Shown here: positions 35,758 through 44,524 of the stretch, one piece after another | Layout of the letters: each line of letters starts with the position of its first letter | Position numbering within the stretch: the stretch's first letter is position 1 | Assembly (NCBI GenBank): GCA_035714085.1 | Contig: DASTMP010000215.1 | Coordinates: 13,496 to 77,495, forward strand | Direction: 5' to 3' | DNA from: JAJVID01 sp035714085 | GTDB taxonomy: Bacteria > Acidobacteriota > Blastocatellia > RBC074 | Length of the DNA stretch: 64,000 nt | Notes under the pieces: generated by a model | The model's input: only the letters and a program-made list of their open reading frames with translations | The model's database searches: none | Told to the model about the DNA's origin: nothing | Program-made: the position numbers and the translations under genes

Positions 35758-37062
35758 TGGTCTATTGTGGTATAAATAAAACGACCTGATAAGAGGCTGC
35801 AACCTCTCACCAGGTCTCGCCAGGGAGCACAATGATTGAGGCATTGCGCGCCATGGCTAATTCCAAAAATACCACAGTCAAAACCTTCGAGTATCGCATT
35901 CGCCCAAATAAGCAGTTCATCGCGGCGTGCGAGAAGGCGCTCGATGATTCGCGCTTTGTATACAACTGCGCCCTTGAACAAAGGATTCGCGTGTACAACG
36001 CCTGTGGCAAGACGATCAGCTTTTACGAGCAATCCCGCCAATTGACGGAGGCGCGCAACGAATTGCCTGAGATCAACGGCGTTCTTCGCACAATTCAGAT
36101 CGACGCTTTGGAGCGCCTGGATGAAGCCTTCGACGCATTTTTTCGGCGCTTGAAACGCGGAGAAAAACCCGGCTTCCCAAGATTCAAGGGCCGTGATCGC
36201 TACCACACTTTTTCGCAGAAATACGAGAAGGTGAGGCCATGCCCTATCAAGGGCGATAAGCTGACCGTTCCTAGCGTGGGTACTTGCCGCGTAAGACTCA
36301 GCCGCCTGGTAGAAGGGCGCTGCAAGCAACTGCGAATCACGAGGCGCGCCGACGGATGGTATGCTCTGCTGGTTTGCGAAATACCGAAACGCGCGCCGCG
36401 AGCCTTTACCGGAGAGACCGTCGGCGTGGATGTCGGCATTAAGAGTTTTGCGACGCTCTCGACCGGCGAAGAGATCGCCAACCCGCGCCATCTCAAACAG
36501 GCGGCGGACCAACTTGCGCGAGAGCAACGACACCTGTCCCGCAAGGTAAAGGGCAGTCGGAATCGGAAGAAAGCTCGCGGCAAAGTCGCGCTCAGACACC
36601 TGAGAGTACAGAGAGCGCGCAAGCATTTTCACCACGAAGAGGCGGCGAAACTGGTCGAACGCTTCGACCGAGTCGCCGTGGAAGACTTGAACATTCGCGG
36701 GATGGTGAAAAACCGCCATCTTGCAAAGGCCATTCTTGACGTGGCCTGGGGCCAATTTTTCGCGATAACGAAAAGCAAGGCTGAAAGCGCTGGCCGGACG
36801 TTTGAAAGAGTGAACCCCAGATACACGAGTCAAACTTGCAGCAAATGCGGTCACAGGCAAAAGATGCCCCTGGCGATTCGCGTCTACGAATGCGAGAAGT
36901 GCGGATTTGTCTGTGGTCGTGACCATAATGCTGCGATAAACCTTGATACGGTACGGCCGAGCGGGCCGAAACCTGACGCCTATGGAGAGCGGAAGCGCTC
37001 TAAGAAGCAGGAACGCGACGGCAGTTCTCAATCGGAACCCCAGAGGGGTGGAGATTGAGCGC
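35758..37062 (+). mobile_element. IS200/IS605-group (IS1341-type) element with tnpB only
   Basis: A single tnpB gene without a Y1 transposase. Upstream, an imperfect 12-bp hairpin (35785-35796 with 35803-35814, loop CTGCAA, two mismatches) fits a left-end structure. TTGAT at 35753-35757, the TAM known for one TnpB (ISDra2), lies just before the putative left end. The right end is placed only approximately, near the tnpB stop, where GAACCCCAGAGGGG forms a small hairpin; a guide RNA would be expected to overlap the 3' end of the gene. Boundaries are uncertain. Confidence 0.55.
35832..37058 (+). CDS. tnpB: TnpB RNA-guided nuclease / OrfB
   Basis: A 408-residue TnpB of normal length. The N-terminal HTH-like part begins FEYRIRPNKQF. 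The RuvC-type residues are all present: D200 in VGVDVGIKSF, E284 in VAVEDLNI and D364 in CGRDHNAAINLD. A zinc finger is formed by C336-x2-C339 and C354-x2-C357. Known TnpB proteins use an RNA made from the element's right end to cut DNA at a TAM next to the guide match, helping the element to persist. The start at 35832 is preferred over the ATG at 35853 because AGGGAG lies 4-5 nt before it. With no transposase nearby it must depend on one elsewhere or be immobile. Confidence 0.92.
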   Translation: MIEALRAMANSKNTTVKTFEYRIRPNKQFIAACEKALDDSRFVYNCALEQRIRVYNACGKTISFYEQSRQLTEARNELPEINGVLRTIQIDALERLDEAFDAFFRRLKRGEKPGFPRFKGRDRYHTFSQKYEKVRPCPIKGDKLTVPSVGTCRVRLSRLVEGRCKQLRITRRADGWYALLVCEIPKRAPRAFTGETVGVDVGIKSFATLSTGEEIANPRHLKQAADQLAREQRHLSRKVKGSRNRKKARGKVALRHLRVQRARKHFHHEEAAKLVERFDRVAVEDLNIRGMVKNRHLAKAILDVAWGQFFAITKSKAESAGRTFERVNPRYTSQTCSKCGHRQKMPLAIRVYECEKCGFVCGRDHNAAINLDTVRPSGPKPDAYGERKRSKKQERDGSSQSEPQRGGD

Positions 37063-37198
37063 CTGAACCGTCTGCGACGCTAATAACACGCAATCTCCCT
37101 TATCGCGGCGACAAACTGTCACGTCTCGCGGCGCCGTCCGAATTGGTTGAGCGGCGCTCTCCTTCATAATCTTTCGGCGTACGCCTTAAGAAATATAG

Positions 37199-37705
37199 TC
37201 AGGGAGCTTGATATATCAGTATCCGTTTGCCGCCGGCGAGTTTGCGACCGATCAAGGCGCCAGCGACCGTCGTACCAATGACGGCGGCCGCCAGTCCGAT
37301 TCCTCTTCCCCGACAATCGTAGCAAGGTTCATTCGATGACGAAGCGGCGACGGCGATCGCAATTCCGCCGAGCAGCCCGGCGCCGAGGCCGAGGCTCTGA
37401 TAAAGCTTCTGTTTCTCCGGATCGGGAGGCAGCGATCGCCAGACTTGCCGTATTTCATCGCGATTGAATTGCGCGGCCCGCTGATTTTTGATCGAAAGTG
37501 ATAGCCCGGTGTCGGAAACGAGAACCTTCTCGCCTTTCACAGTTCTGCCGTCTTTCAATTTCACCACCAGCTTTTCTCCGAGCGTTGTCTGTTTGACGAG
37601 ATCCCAGGCCTGATCCGAAGAGAGTTGAGCGCTCTGCGCCAATGCGATTTGGGCTTGCGCTGACACAATCAAGGAAAGACAGATTGCCGCCAGTTTGGTT
37701 TTCAT
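37199..37705 (-). CDS. small exported protein with glycine-rich hydrophobic C-terminus
   Basis: A 168-residue protein with a clear signal peptide (KLAAICLSLIVSAQAQIALAQ). The middle contains KLVVKLKDGRTVKGEKVLV, the pattern of an LSm/SH3-like beta barrel, and the C-terminal third has two glycine-rich hydrophobic segments (LGLGAGLLGGIAIAVAA and AAAVIGTTVAGALIG) that resemble glycine-zipper membrane helices. Between them C-Y-D-C is a short Cys pair. The start at 37705 is chosen over the longer open frame (to 37978) because of GGAGGTGAAT directly upstream and the signal peptide. Function unknown; similar proteins occur widely in Acidobacteriota as predicted periplasmic proteins. Confidence 0.75.
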   Translation of the reverse strand: MKTKLAAICLSLIVSAQAQIALAQSAQLSSDQAWDLVKQTTLGEKLVVKLKDGRTVKGEKVLVSDTGLSLSIKNQRAAQFNRDEIRQVWRSLPPDPEKQKLYQSLGLGAGLLGGIAIAVAASSSNEPCYDCRGRGIGLAAAVIGTTVAGALIGRKLAGGKRILIYQAP

Positions 37706-38073
37706 ATTCACCTCCGTCTTTTGTCTGAATTGTTTGTCTGAAGTCGTAACAGGGTTCGCGGCCGAGTCTCGCAACAATCGTGCCCGGCTAAATTCAAGAA
37801 AACAGGTTCGCGGCCGACGTATCGGCGTAGTGTTTTCCCGACGATTGTCAGGTAGATTGGAGGTCGGAATGTCGGAATTTGCTTCTCGTCTCTCAAACTC
37901 GAGCCGCATCCGACTGATCTCCGGCGCCTCAGTGGCGAGCGCGTTCAACTTCTCTTTGATCTTGCCGCCGTTTTCCAAACCGGCAGGTTGTGGACGAGGA
38001 CGCGGCGGCGCGAGCGGGCGGAGCGGCCAATCAACATTTCATCCCTCTTTGTCGCGGCGCCGGAGCGGTTGTT
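37706..38073. other. intergenic region with short repeats
   Basis: The motif GGTTCGCGGCCGA occurs twice (near 37753 and 37806). An 8-bp dyad (ACAATCGT near 37776 and ACGATTGT near 37843) is also present. The minus-strand frame upstream of the small exported gene stays open to 37978 and encodes amphipathic sequence (KIKEKLNALATEAPEISRMR), possibly a gene remnant, but no start signal supports it. Confidence 0.3.
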
Positions 38074-38102
38074 TTGACACAACATAGCTTGTTACGTAAT
38101 AT
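38074..38102 (+). promoter_or_regulatory. consensus sigma-70-type promoter
   Basis: TTGACA at 38074-38079 and TAATAT at 38097-38102 are separated by exactly 17 bases. The start point would fall close to the ATG at 38109, suggesting a leaderless or very short-leader transcript. AT-rich short dyads around the -10 (CTTGTTACGTAATATATTG) could bind a PadR-type repressor. Confidence 0.65.
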
Positions 38103-38108
38103 ATTGTT

Positions 38109-38186
38109 ATGTCAATTATCAATACTCAGAAATTCGACCGCGAGTTGAAGAAGGGCGGCGCCGAATTGCCCCATTCAATCGCGTAA
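38109..38186 (+). pseudogene. PadR-family regulator, N-terminal fragment
   Basis: A 25-codon frame. The segment KFDRELKKGGAEL is the characteristic start of PadR regulators found next to ADOP permeases, which normally continues into a winged-helix domain of about 100 residues. Here it ends after PHSIA at a TAA, so the DNA-binding domain is gone. The promoter just upstream is intact. Confidence 0.6.
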
Positions 38187-38198
38187 CGAGGACTGATA

Positions 38199-38336
38199 AT
38201 GCCTGACTGCTACGCGGAATTACTCTCAAGCGGCGCAACGGAAGCGGAAGCCTATAACCAAACACTGACTGAATTGAGCGGCAGTGAGTTGTTAGCGCAT
38301 GAACTGCAGCGCGTGGAGCGGCGGATCGCGTCATCA
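38199..38336 (+). pseudogene. ADOP-type ABC permease (MacB-like), N-terminal prefix fragment
   Basis: The segment CYAELLSSGATEAEAYNQ, followed by T-E-L-S-G-S-E-L-L-A and HELQRVERR, matches the cytoplasmic prefix domain that starts Acidobacteriota duplicated orphan permeases. A full permease has about 800-900 residues and continues into a first membrane helix; here similarity ends after VERRIASS. The fragment follows the PadR fragment by 12 nt, in the usual gene order, so both are remnants of one deleted locus. Confidence 0.6.
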
Positions 38337-38439
38337 TTTTATGGAACGGCTAAGGACAAATATGTAACCAGGCAGAGGGTTTTCTCAAACAGGCGCCTCC
38401 CTTTTGACCAAACTGAAGTGAGGGATATCATCGATCTCG

Positions 38440-39288
38440 ATGAAACCGGGACATGGGAGCCAGACCGCAGTGCTTGTTTGCATGGGGCGCGCCATGGCGC
38501 ATGGGATGACCACCGAATCGAGGTTCTCCGACCCAACGGCGCTCGCGCTGTTGCCCGATGACGCGCGGGCGCGCGTCGAACGCTTTCGCGCCGGCGAGGC
38601 GCCAAAGGGCGTACGCGGGCGCCTGGAGCATACTTACCTCGAGAAACAGTCAAATGTCATGGTCGCGCGCACCGTCGCGATCGACGATGCCGTGCGCGGC
38701 GCCGCCTCGCCGCAGCTTGTCATCCTCGGCGCGGGCCTGGATGGCCGCGCGTGGCGCATGCCCGAACTGGGCGAGACCACCGTCTTCGAAGTCGACCATC
38801 CGGACTCGCAGCGCGACAAGCGGGAGCGCGTCGCCGCGCTGACATCGGCCGCCCGCGATATCCGATTCGCGCCTGTAGACTTCACACGCGACAATCTCGA
38901 CGACGCGCTCGCGGCCGCCGGTCACGATCCGGCATTGGCGACGACGTGGCTCTGGGAGGGAGTGGTCATGTACCTCACGCAGGCTGATGTCGAAGCGACA
39001 CTCACCGTCATCGAGCGTAGATCGGCGGCCGGAAGTCGCTTGATCGTCGCGTACCACAGCCCGGCGCTTATGCTGAGGCTCATCGGCCCGATCGTGCGCC
39101 GGCTCGGTGAGCCACTGCGCTCGGCATTCACAGCCGATACGATGCGGACGCTGCTTGCCAGATACGGGTTCGGAGTTGTCCGGGATGATGACCTGCCCAC
39201 GATCGGCGGCGCGTTGTCCGCTGAGATAGCCCAGGCAACGCGAATGATGAAGCATCTGCGGATCGCGATTGCGAATCACCTGCATTAG
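38440..39288 (+). CDS. SAM-dependent methyltransferase, LCMT/TIGR00027 family
   Basis: A 282-residue class I methyltransferase. The N-terminus GSQTAVLVCMGRAMAHG, then F-S-D-P-T-A, is the usual opening of the family. Motif I reads VILGAGLDGRAWRMPE, followed by VFEVDHPDSQRDKRE, the family-specific second motif, and later WLWEGVVMYLT. Family members methylate carboxyl or hydroxyl groups of small molecules or proteins; no substrate can be given. The start at 38440 is chosen because it includes the conserved N-terminal helix; the ribosome site is weak. It follows the PadR/ADOP scar and could be transcribed from that promoter. Confidence 0.82.
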   Translation: MKPGHGSQTAVLVCMGRAMAHGMTTESRFSDPTALALLPDDARARVERFRAGEAPKGVRGRLEHTYLEKQSNVMVARTVAIDDAVRGAASPQLVILGAGLDGRAWRMPELGETTVFEVDHPDSQRDKRERVAALTSAARDIRFAPVDFTRDNLDDALAAAGHDPALATTWLWEGVVMYLTQADVEATLTVIERRSAAGSRLIVAYHSPALMLRLIGPIVRRLGEPLRSAFTADTMRTLLARYGFGVVRDDDLPTIGGALSAEIAQATRMMKHLRIAIANHLH

Positions 39289-39547
39289 ATCGAACGATCA
39301 TGGCTGTGGCGATCGGGGAATGGAACTGTTGCAAGTACCGGGCAGTTTGTGGTCAAGACTGATAGACTTTCCGGTTCTGAGTCGCCTTTGGTGAGGCTGG
39401 CTCAAAGGCCTGCGCCTTACCCGTCATTGAATACTTCGGCTCAACCCGTTGTATAGACCGGATTGATCCGAGATACGCGTGAGAACTCGTCACAAGGCGC
39501 CGTCTCATCGCAGGATCGAATGCTTGTCGAACCGCAGAGAGGTCTTG

Positions 39548-41335
39548 CTATTCCCGGGCTCCTGACGCGAGCAGAAAGTCGACAACGTCTTCATGCCCGC
39601 CCCTCTTAGCCATACTGAGTGGTGTCCTCCACTCGCCTTTCTTGGTCACGTCATCAACTATCTCTCTCGTCCCGTCTTTTTTCACTATTTCTTTAACTAT
39701 CTCTCTTATCTTGTCTTTTTTCACTCTTTCTATGTCGAGTGTGTATATCATGGTTTCCCCCTTGGCATTTTTTACTACAATCGTTCTCGTTCTGGGATAC
39801 CAAGCTTGGGCATTGACGTCGGCGCCGCGGGCGACAAGCAGCTTAACAACCTCCAGGCGTCCCTTTTCGCTTGCCCGAATCAAAGCGTTCTGGCACTCAG
39901 GGTCGATGTGGTCGATGTTTGCGCCCCGGTCCAACAGCAACGAGACAACGTCCACGTGTCCTCCCTCAGCGGCATTGATCAGAGGAGTCGCGTCGGCCTC
40001 CAGGTTTGGATTAGCGCCCCAGTCCAATAACAGTCGAACCGCATCGAGCCGGCCTCCGCGCGCCGCGCCGATCAAGGGACTGCCAATCTCGCTAGGGGAA
40101 ACTATGCAATTCACATTCGCGCCTGCCCGAAGCAATTCCTCGATCCCCGCGAGGTCGCCGGCAGCGGCTGCTCTGATCAGCGCTCGGTCGAGCCCCGACG
40201 CAACGCGTTCTCCTGGTTTGGCGCTTTGTGAGCCGGGTGTCTGGGCTGATGCGGCGGTTTGTTGTGAGTTGGGCGCTTGGGCTGCAGCGACCGTTTGTTT
40301 CCTCGATTGCGTCACAGCGCGCACCGGCGCGATCGCAAGCACTACAAGACTCGCGACGCTCAACGCAATCGCGGTCGGGCGCCACCCCGCGCGCCCACGA
40401 CGCTGACTGCCATCGAGCAGCGCCGAGACTCGCGCCGACAGGTCGCTGCGATTCGCCATGCCGAGCGCCGACTGTGCTTGTGCTTTCGCTAGTCGCCCGG
40501 CAAGCGACACCAACTGCTCGGCATACTCGGTATGCTCCGCGCTCTCGACCACGGCGTCATCAGCCGCGCGCTCGGCTTCCAGACTCAGGCGCCGAAAGGC
40601 CAGCCAAACCAGGGGATGGAGCCAATAAAAGATGCAGGTCGCCCGAGCTGCCAATTGAATGGCCCAGTCACCGCGTCGCACATGCTCCAGTTCGTGAACA
40701 ATCGCGCGACGGAGGTCAGCATCATTCCATTCGCTTGCTTCATCGGGCAGCAGGATCGCGGGTCGCCAGATGCCGCAGGTTAGAGGCCCTGGAATGCTCT
40801 CGTGCAGCAAGACCTCGACCTTGTGACGAACGCCACATTCGCCAGCCAACCTCTGCATTAGCTCACGCGACTCCATCCAGAGCAGACCTTCCCGACGTGT
40901 TCGGTAGAGTCGTCGCAGATCAACAGCGAGCAGCGCGAGCAACCAGAATGCTCCAGCGAGCCACACTGTGCGGAATATTGTCATCCATGAAGGGAATGAC
41001 CAGGGGGCGCTCTCGGTTGCTCGACTCGGAAGGCCGGCGCCTGTGGGAGTGGTCAGAGCGACTGACGGGGCGGCTGGTCCTAAGTCAGTGGCTTCACTGG
41101 ATTGAGAAGTCGGGAAGCCGATGGTCACCTCCGGGGCGGCCCATACGATCAACGGCAGAGCTAACACCGCGGCCAGCGTCGCGGCGAGCAGCAGATGTCG
41201 CACGGATGCCCGCGCGCGCCTGAACAGCATTACGATGGTCAAACCGATCACCAGTATGATGGTCGCTTTGCCAATGATTGACAGTTCGACCAGGTGGCCC
41301 AATGCCAGGGCAGCCTCGCTAATCGTTGATGTCAT
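39548..41335 (-). CDS. BlaR1-like M56 metallopeptidase with C-terminal ankyrin repeats
   Basis: A 595-residue membrane sensor-protease. Four hydrophobic segments (about 20-37, 48-66, 120-138 and one after the active site at 233-248) surround the zinc motif HELEH at residues 214-218, with the third-ligand segment LEAERAADD around 252-260. In BlaR1 the protease cleaves the BlaI repressor after a signal. A further membrane helix lies near 325-345. Where BlaR1 would carry a beta-lactam-sensing transpeptidase domain, this protein has a low-complexity Q/S/A linker and then four to five ankyrin repeats (DLAGIEELLRAGANVN, RLDAVRLLLDWGANPN, HVDVVSLLLDRGANID, RLEVVKLLVARGADVN). It therefore probably senses a protein ligand. 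It overlaps the BlaI gene by four bases. Confidence 0.88.
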   Translation of the reverse strand: MTSTISEAALALGHLVELSIIGKATIILVIGLTIVMLFRRARASVRHLLLAATLAAVLALPLIVWAAPEVTIGFPTSQSSEATDLGPAAPSVALTTPTGAGLPSRATESAPWSFPSWMTIFRTVWLAGAFWLLALLAVDLRRLYRTRREGLLWMESRELMQRLAGECGVRHKVEVLLHESIPGPLTCGIWRPAILLPDEASEWNDADLRRAIVHELEHVRRGDWAIQLAARATCIFYWLHPLVWLAFRRLSLEAERAADDAVVESAEHTEYAEQLVSLAGRLAKAQAQSALGMANRSDLSARVSALLDGSQRRGRAGWRPTAIALSVASLVVLAIAPVRAVTQSRKQTVAAAQAPNSQQTAASAQTPGSQSAKPGERVASGLDRALIRAAAAGDLAGIEELLRAGANVNCIVSPSEIGSPLIGAARGGRLDAVRLLLDWGANPNLEADATPLINAAEGGHVDVVSLLLDRGANIDHIDPECQNALIRASEKGRLEVVKLLVARGADVNAQAWYPRTRTIVVKNAKGETMIYTLDIERVKKDKIREIVKEIVKKDGTREIVDDVTKKGEWRTPLSMAKRGGHEDVVDFLLASGARE

Positions 41336-41724
41336 GCTTGCCTCCTGCCTTTGCGGACCTGTTCGATCTCGGCTCGCAACGCGTCGAGATCCTCTTCGGT
41401 CCAGGTTTCATGTTTTAGCAATGCCGTTACGGTGTGGCGCGGTGAACCACCGAAAAAGGTATGCACCAGCTTGTTTATGGCGTTGCGTTGGGCGACGGCC
41501 CGCGATTTCGTCGGATAGTAGACATAGCGCAACCCTTCCTCGCGATGCTTGATAAAACCCTTCGCCTCGAGCTTGGCGAGCATCGCCCGGACGGCCGAGT
41601 AGCTTGGCGGGTCGGAGAGACGGGCGCGCACGTCCTCGACTGACGCGCTGTCTCCCAGCGCGAAGATTGCGTCCATAATCTCGCGCTCGCGACGGGGTAA
41701 CTTCTCAAGTGGTGTTGAAGCCAT
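41332..41724 (-). CDS. BlaI/MecI/CopY-family transcriptional repressor
   Basis: A 130-residue winged-helix repressor. The N-terminal L-x-R-R-E-R-E-I-M-D-A-I-F opening is followed by VEDVRARLSDPPSYSAVRAM, the recognition region, then LEAKGFIKHREEGLRYVYYP and a C-terminal dimerisation helix pair. In BlaI and MecI the matching M56 protease cleaves the repressor to relieve repression. The gene overlaps the protease gene (ATG within its end) and has three operator-like boxes upstream, so it most likely represses its own operon. Confidence 0.9.
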   Translation of the reverse strand: MASTPLEKLPRREREIMDAIFALGDSASVEDVRARLSDPPSYSAVRAMLAKLEAKGFIKHREEGLRYVYYPTKSRAVAQRNAINKLVHTFFGGSPRHTVTALLKHETWTEEDLDALRAEIEQVRKGRRQA

Positions 41725-41757
41725 AATTGTCCTCCATTTCTGTTGCTTAAACTGACT

Positions 41758-41812
41758 GCTACGTGCGTAGCGTATTGCTATAAACGTAGCATATTGCTAC
41801 GAACGTAGCGCT
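41758..41812 (-). promoter_or_regulatory. triple operator-like array upstream of blaI
   Basis: CGTAGC boxes begin at 41766, 41785 and 41804, a strict 19-base period. The middle one is a perfect dyad, CGTAGCA-TAT-TGCTACG (41785-41801). GCTACG-TG-CGTAGC at 41758-41771 is a second dyad. BlaI-type repressors bind dyads of TAC-TGTA kind, so these are the likely sites and would overlap the promoter of the blaI-blaR1 operon. Confidence 0.7.
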
Positions 41813-41824
41813 GTCAAGCGGAAT

Positions 41825-42423
41825 TATTTTTGAGCCTTTCGCTGATAACTCGACGGGAGGCCCCCTGCCTCGGCATTCTCTCGCGCGTGGGCGCAGCCCA
41901 ATGCTAAAGAGGTCAACACGATGCGCTCAATCTCATCAACCGAGATGGCGTCTCTCGTCCGGATATATAATTTCGTCGTCTTCGGCTATTCGTGGCTGGC
42001 GAGTCCTGGAATTGCGTCGCGCGTCGCGCCATCGCCGACGATTTGGATTTTGGCGCCGCCGCTGACGCGAAGTAAGCGAAGAGCGTCATCCATCCTTATC
42101 ATCCCGCCGCCGGTATACAGCCATCCGCCGAAAACTCGCGGACAATTGACAGCCCTGGGAATGTCAATTGTCGGCAACAGCGGCGCCGATCGAAAACGCC
42201 TGGCGCATATTCTCAGCCGGGCCGAGAAGAAGTTGCGAAAGGCGCAATGGTTGCATGGCGTGGGATCGAGTTCTGAAAATGTCTCTTTGCAAGACGTAAA
42301 GTGAACGAAGTCCGGCCAGGAAGCCGTAACCAATCGTGACGAATGGGCATGAATCGGCGCATCGCCGCCGAGGCTCCATCCGCTTGCCGATAGCGGCTTA
42401 CTTTCCAACGAGGCAACCAAGCT
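41825..42423. other. intergenic region, possible gene remnant
   Basis: Open frames exist on both strands. On the minus strand near 41990-42060, VSGGAKIQIVGDGATRDAIP resembles the nucleotide-binding segment of GT1 glycosyltransferases, but the frame around it shows no other family motif. On the plus strand 41921-42304 has no motif. I treat the stretch as non-coding or a decayed gene. The start of the papain-like gene follows. Confidence 0.3.
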
Positions 42424-44412
42424 ATGGCAAACAAACCAAGAATCCTGAATATGCGCCCGGACCCGCCTGACCTGCGCGACCGGCTATACAACCCCATCCT
42501 GCGCGCGCTGGAACCGGAGTTCAACGCGCGTCCTTTCGACCACCCGGCCTGGCGCGCCCGCGTGAAGGATCAGGGTAAGACTTCGGCCTGCACCGGGTTC
42601 GCGCTGGCGGCGATGGTCGAATCTCTCGCCTTCAAATGTTGGGAGGGGCGCCAACAGCAGGGCGAGCAACCCTGCGCGGTATCGCCGTTTATGCTCTATT
42701 ACTTCGCCCGCCGTTACGACGAATTGCGAGGCAGCGACCCGGAGGACGGCTCGACGGCGCGCGGCGCGATGAAATCCTGGCACAAACACGGCGTTTGCCG
42801 GCTCGACCTCTGGCCCGAGATGGACATGCCGATGTTGGCCCCGGCTAAGCGAGAGCCAAAGCGGAAGCGGGTGGTGAAGACGCGGACTGAACCCGGCGAG
42901 AACTGGGTCGGCGACGGCTTTCGCACTCCGCTCGGCGCTTACTATCGCGTGGATCATCTCTCGATCGCCGACCTGCACGCGGCGCTCAGCGAAACCGGCG
43001 CCGTTTATGCGACGGCGCAAATCCATGAAGGTTGGGAGTCGCCGCAACCGGACGGGCGGATTCTGAACCATCGTGGCGAGGCCAATCTGGGCGGCCACGC
43101 ATTCTTGCTGGTCGGCTACGACCCTAGCGGTTTCTGGATTCAGAACTCGTGGGGCGGGGAATGGGGGCGCAAAGGATTCGCGCATCTGGCTTATGCCGAC
43201 TGGCTTGAGAACGGCATGGACGCCTGGATCGGCCAATTGGGCGTCTACGTCACCTCGCACATGGACAGCCTGGGTCAGGGATTGCGAATCGAGCGCGCAG
43301 TCGATGCGCGCCGCGCCGCCAGGTCTTCCGACTCGCTGGTCTTTGCGCAATCCATGCTCTCTTCGAACGCCGCGGTGCGCGCGCAGCAGATCAACCCTTA
43401 TGTTGTCAATTTAGAGAACAACGGAAAGCTCTCGGATCATGGCGGTTTTCGAACCAGCAAGGATGACCTGCGTGAGCTGGCGCTGCATTACCTGCCGAAC
43501 GCTCTCGATGATTGGGAACTGAAAGAAGATGACCCGATTGAAATAGCCCTGTACGCGCATGGCGGCCTGGTCTCCGAAGACGGCGCGGCGAAGACGGCGG
43601 CGCAATGGATTCCGGCGCTCTACGCCAACAAAATCTTCCCGGTCTTTTTTATGTGGGAGACGGGTCTGCTGCAGACCATCGACAACATTTTCATTGAGGC
43701 GCTGGGCTTTACTCAAGCGGAGGTGGGCGGCTTTAAGGATCGTTTACTCGATTTTGTGGATGATCGTCTGGAAGGCCTGGTCGCCCCGGCAAGCACGGCC
43801 ATTTGGGAAGAGATCAAAGAGAACGCCTTGCAGGCGGCCATCAACCCGAATGGCGGGATGCGGCTGTTGGCCAAAGAATTGGACGCGCTGCCGCCGGCCT
43901 TGACCAGGCGCATGCGCTTTCACCTGATCGGCCACAGCGCCGGCGCGATCTTCCACGCTCATCTGTTGCCCGAGTTGTTACAGGCCAAGTTGACTGTGCA
44001 GGGGGTCTACCTGATGGCCCCAGCCTGCCGGGTTGATCTGTTCAGGCAGAAGATGTTGCCCGCTTACGAGGCCGGCAAAGTTCCGGCATATACGCAATTC
44101 CACCTGAGTGACAAGGTCGAGCAGGATGACAACTGCGCCAGTCTCTACAACCGCTCAATTCTGTACCTGGTCTCGAACGCCTGCGAGCGCAAGCCAAGGA
44201 CGCCGATTCTGGGGATGGAGAAGTTCGCCCGCATAGTCAATCCCGCAAAACCGCCGTCAAGCAAGGTGAAGATTTGGGACTTCATCAGCGCGCCGACCGC
44301 CCCCGACGCCGCGCAGTCCATGCGCTGTCGCGCCACATCGCACGGCGCGTTTGATAACGACCATGACACGATGCGCGCCATACTGGAACGCATCAAGCGG
44401 TCATCAAGATGA
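42424..44412 (+). CDS. papain-like (C1A) cysteine protease fused to an alpha/beta hydrolase
   Basis: A 662-residue bifunctional protein with no signal peptide. The first 280 residues are a C1A-type peptidase: Q50 and C56 in VKDQGKTSACTGFA (the six-residue spacing seen in papain), His225 in NLGGHAFLLVGY and Asn241 in IQNSWGGEWG. From about 370 an alpha/beta-hydrolase follows: ALYAHGGLVSE as oxyanion region, nucleophile Ser505 in LIGHSAGA, and a His in SHGAFDND at 640. A propeptide is absent. Likely substrates are a protein and an ester or amide, but the pairing is new to me. It is the first gene of a plus-strand run with a metzincin and a large membrane protein downstream. Confidence 0.8.
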   Translation: MANKPRILNMRPDPPDLRDRLYNPILRALEPEFNARPFDHPAWRARVKDQGKTSACTGFALAAMVESLAFKCWEGRQQQGEQPCAVSPFMLYYFARRYDELRGSDPEDGSTARGAMKSWHKHGVCRLDLWPEMDMPMLAPAKREPKRKRVVKTRTEPGENWVGDGFRTPLGAYYRVDHLSIADLHAALSETGAVYATAQIHEGWESPQPDGRILNHRGEANLGGHAFLLVGYDPSGFWIQNSWGGEWGRKGFAHLAYADWLENGMDAWIGQLGVYVTSHMDSLGQGLRIERAVDARRAARSSDSLVFAQSMLSSNAAVRAQQINPYVVNLENNGKLSDHGGFRTSKDDLRELALHYLPNALDDWELKEDDPIEIALYAHGGLVSEDGAAKTAAQWIPALYANKIFPVFFMWETGLLQTIDNIFIEALGFTQAEVGGFKDRLLDFVDDRLEGLVAPASTAIWEEIKENALQAAINPNGGMRLLAKELDALPPALTRRMRFHLIGHSAGAIFHAHLLPELLQAKLTVQGVYLMAPACRVDLFRQKMLPAYEAGKVPAYTQFHLSDKVEQDDNCASLYNRSILYLVSNACERKPRTPILGMEKFARIVNPAKPPSSKVKIWDFISAPTAPDAAQSMRCRATSHGAFDNDHDTMRAILERIKRSSR

Positions 44413-44524
44413 CGGCGCCCTAAATGACCCGCCTGCTTATACGAAGACGGAATCGGCGGTCGACGCGAAGTTTGCCAATTGGCGCGCCGCCGCTCCGCTA
44501 TCAATTTCCAATTGCGAGGACCTT

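Noticed and set aside
35523..37031. 502-codon minus-strand frame across tnpB
   Set aside because: Antisense of a gene with all TnpB catalytic residues; no homology signal.
37706..37978. Longer N-terminal extension of the small exported protein
   Set aside because: The downstream ATG at 37705 has a strong ribosome site and starts a clear signal peptide, which would be buried in the longer form.
41921..42420. Overlapping open frames on both strands, one with a GT1-like segment
   Set aside because: Only one short stretch resembles a family; no start signal and no second motif, so listed as a possible remnant only.
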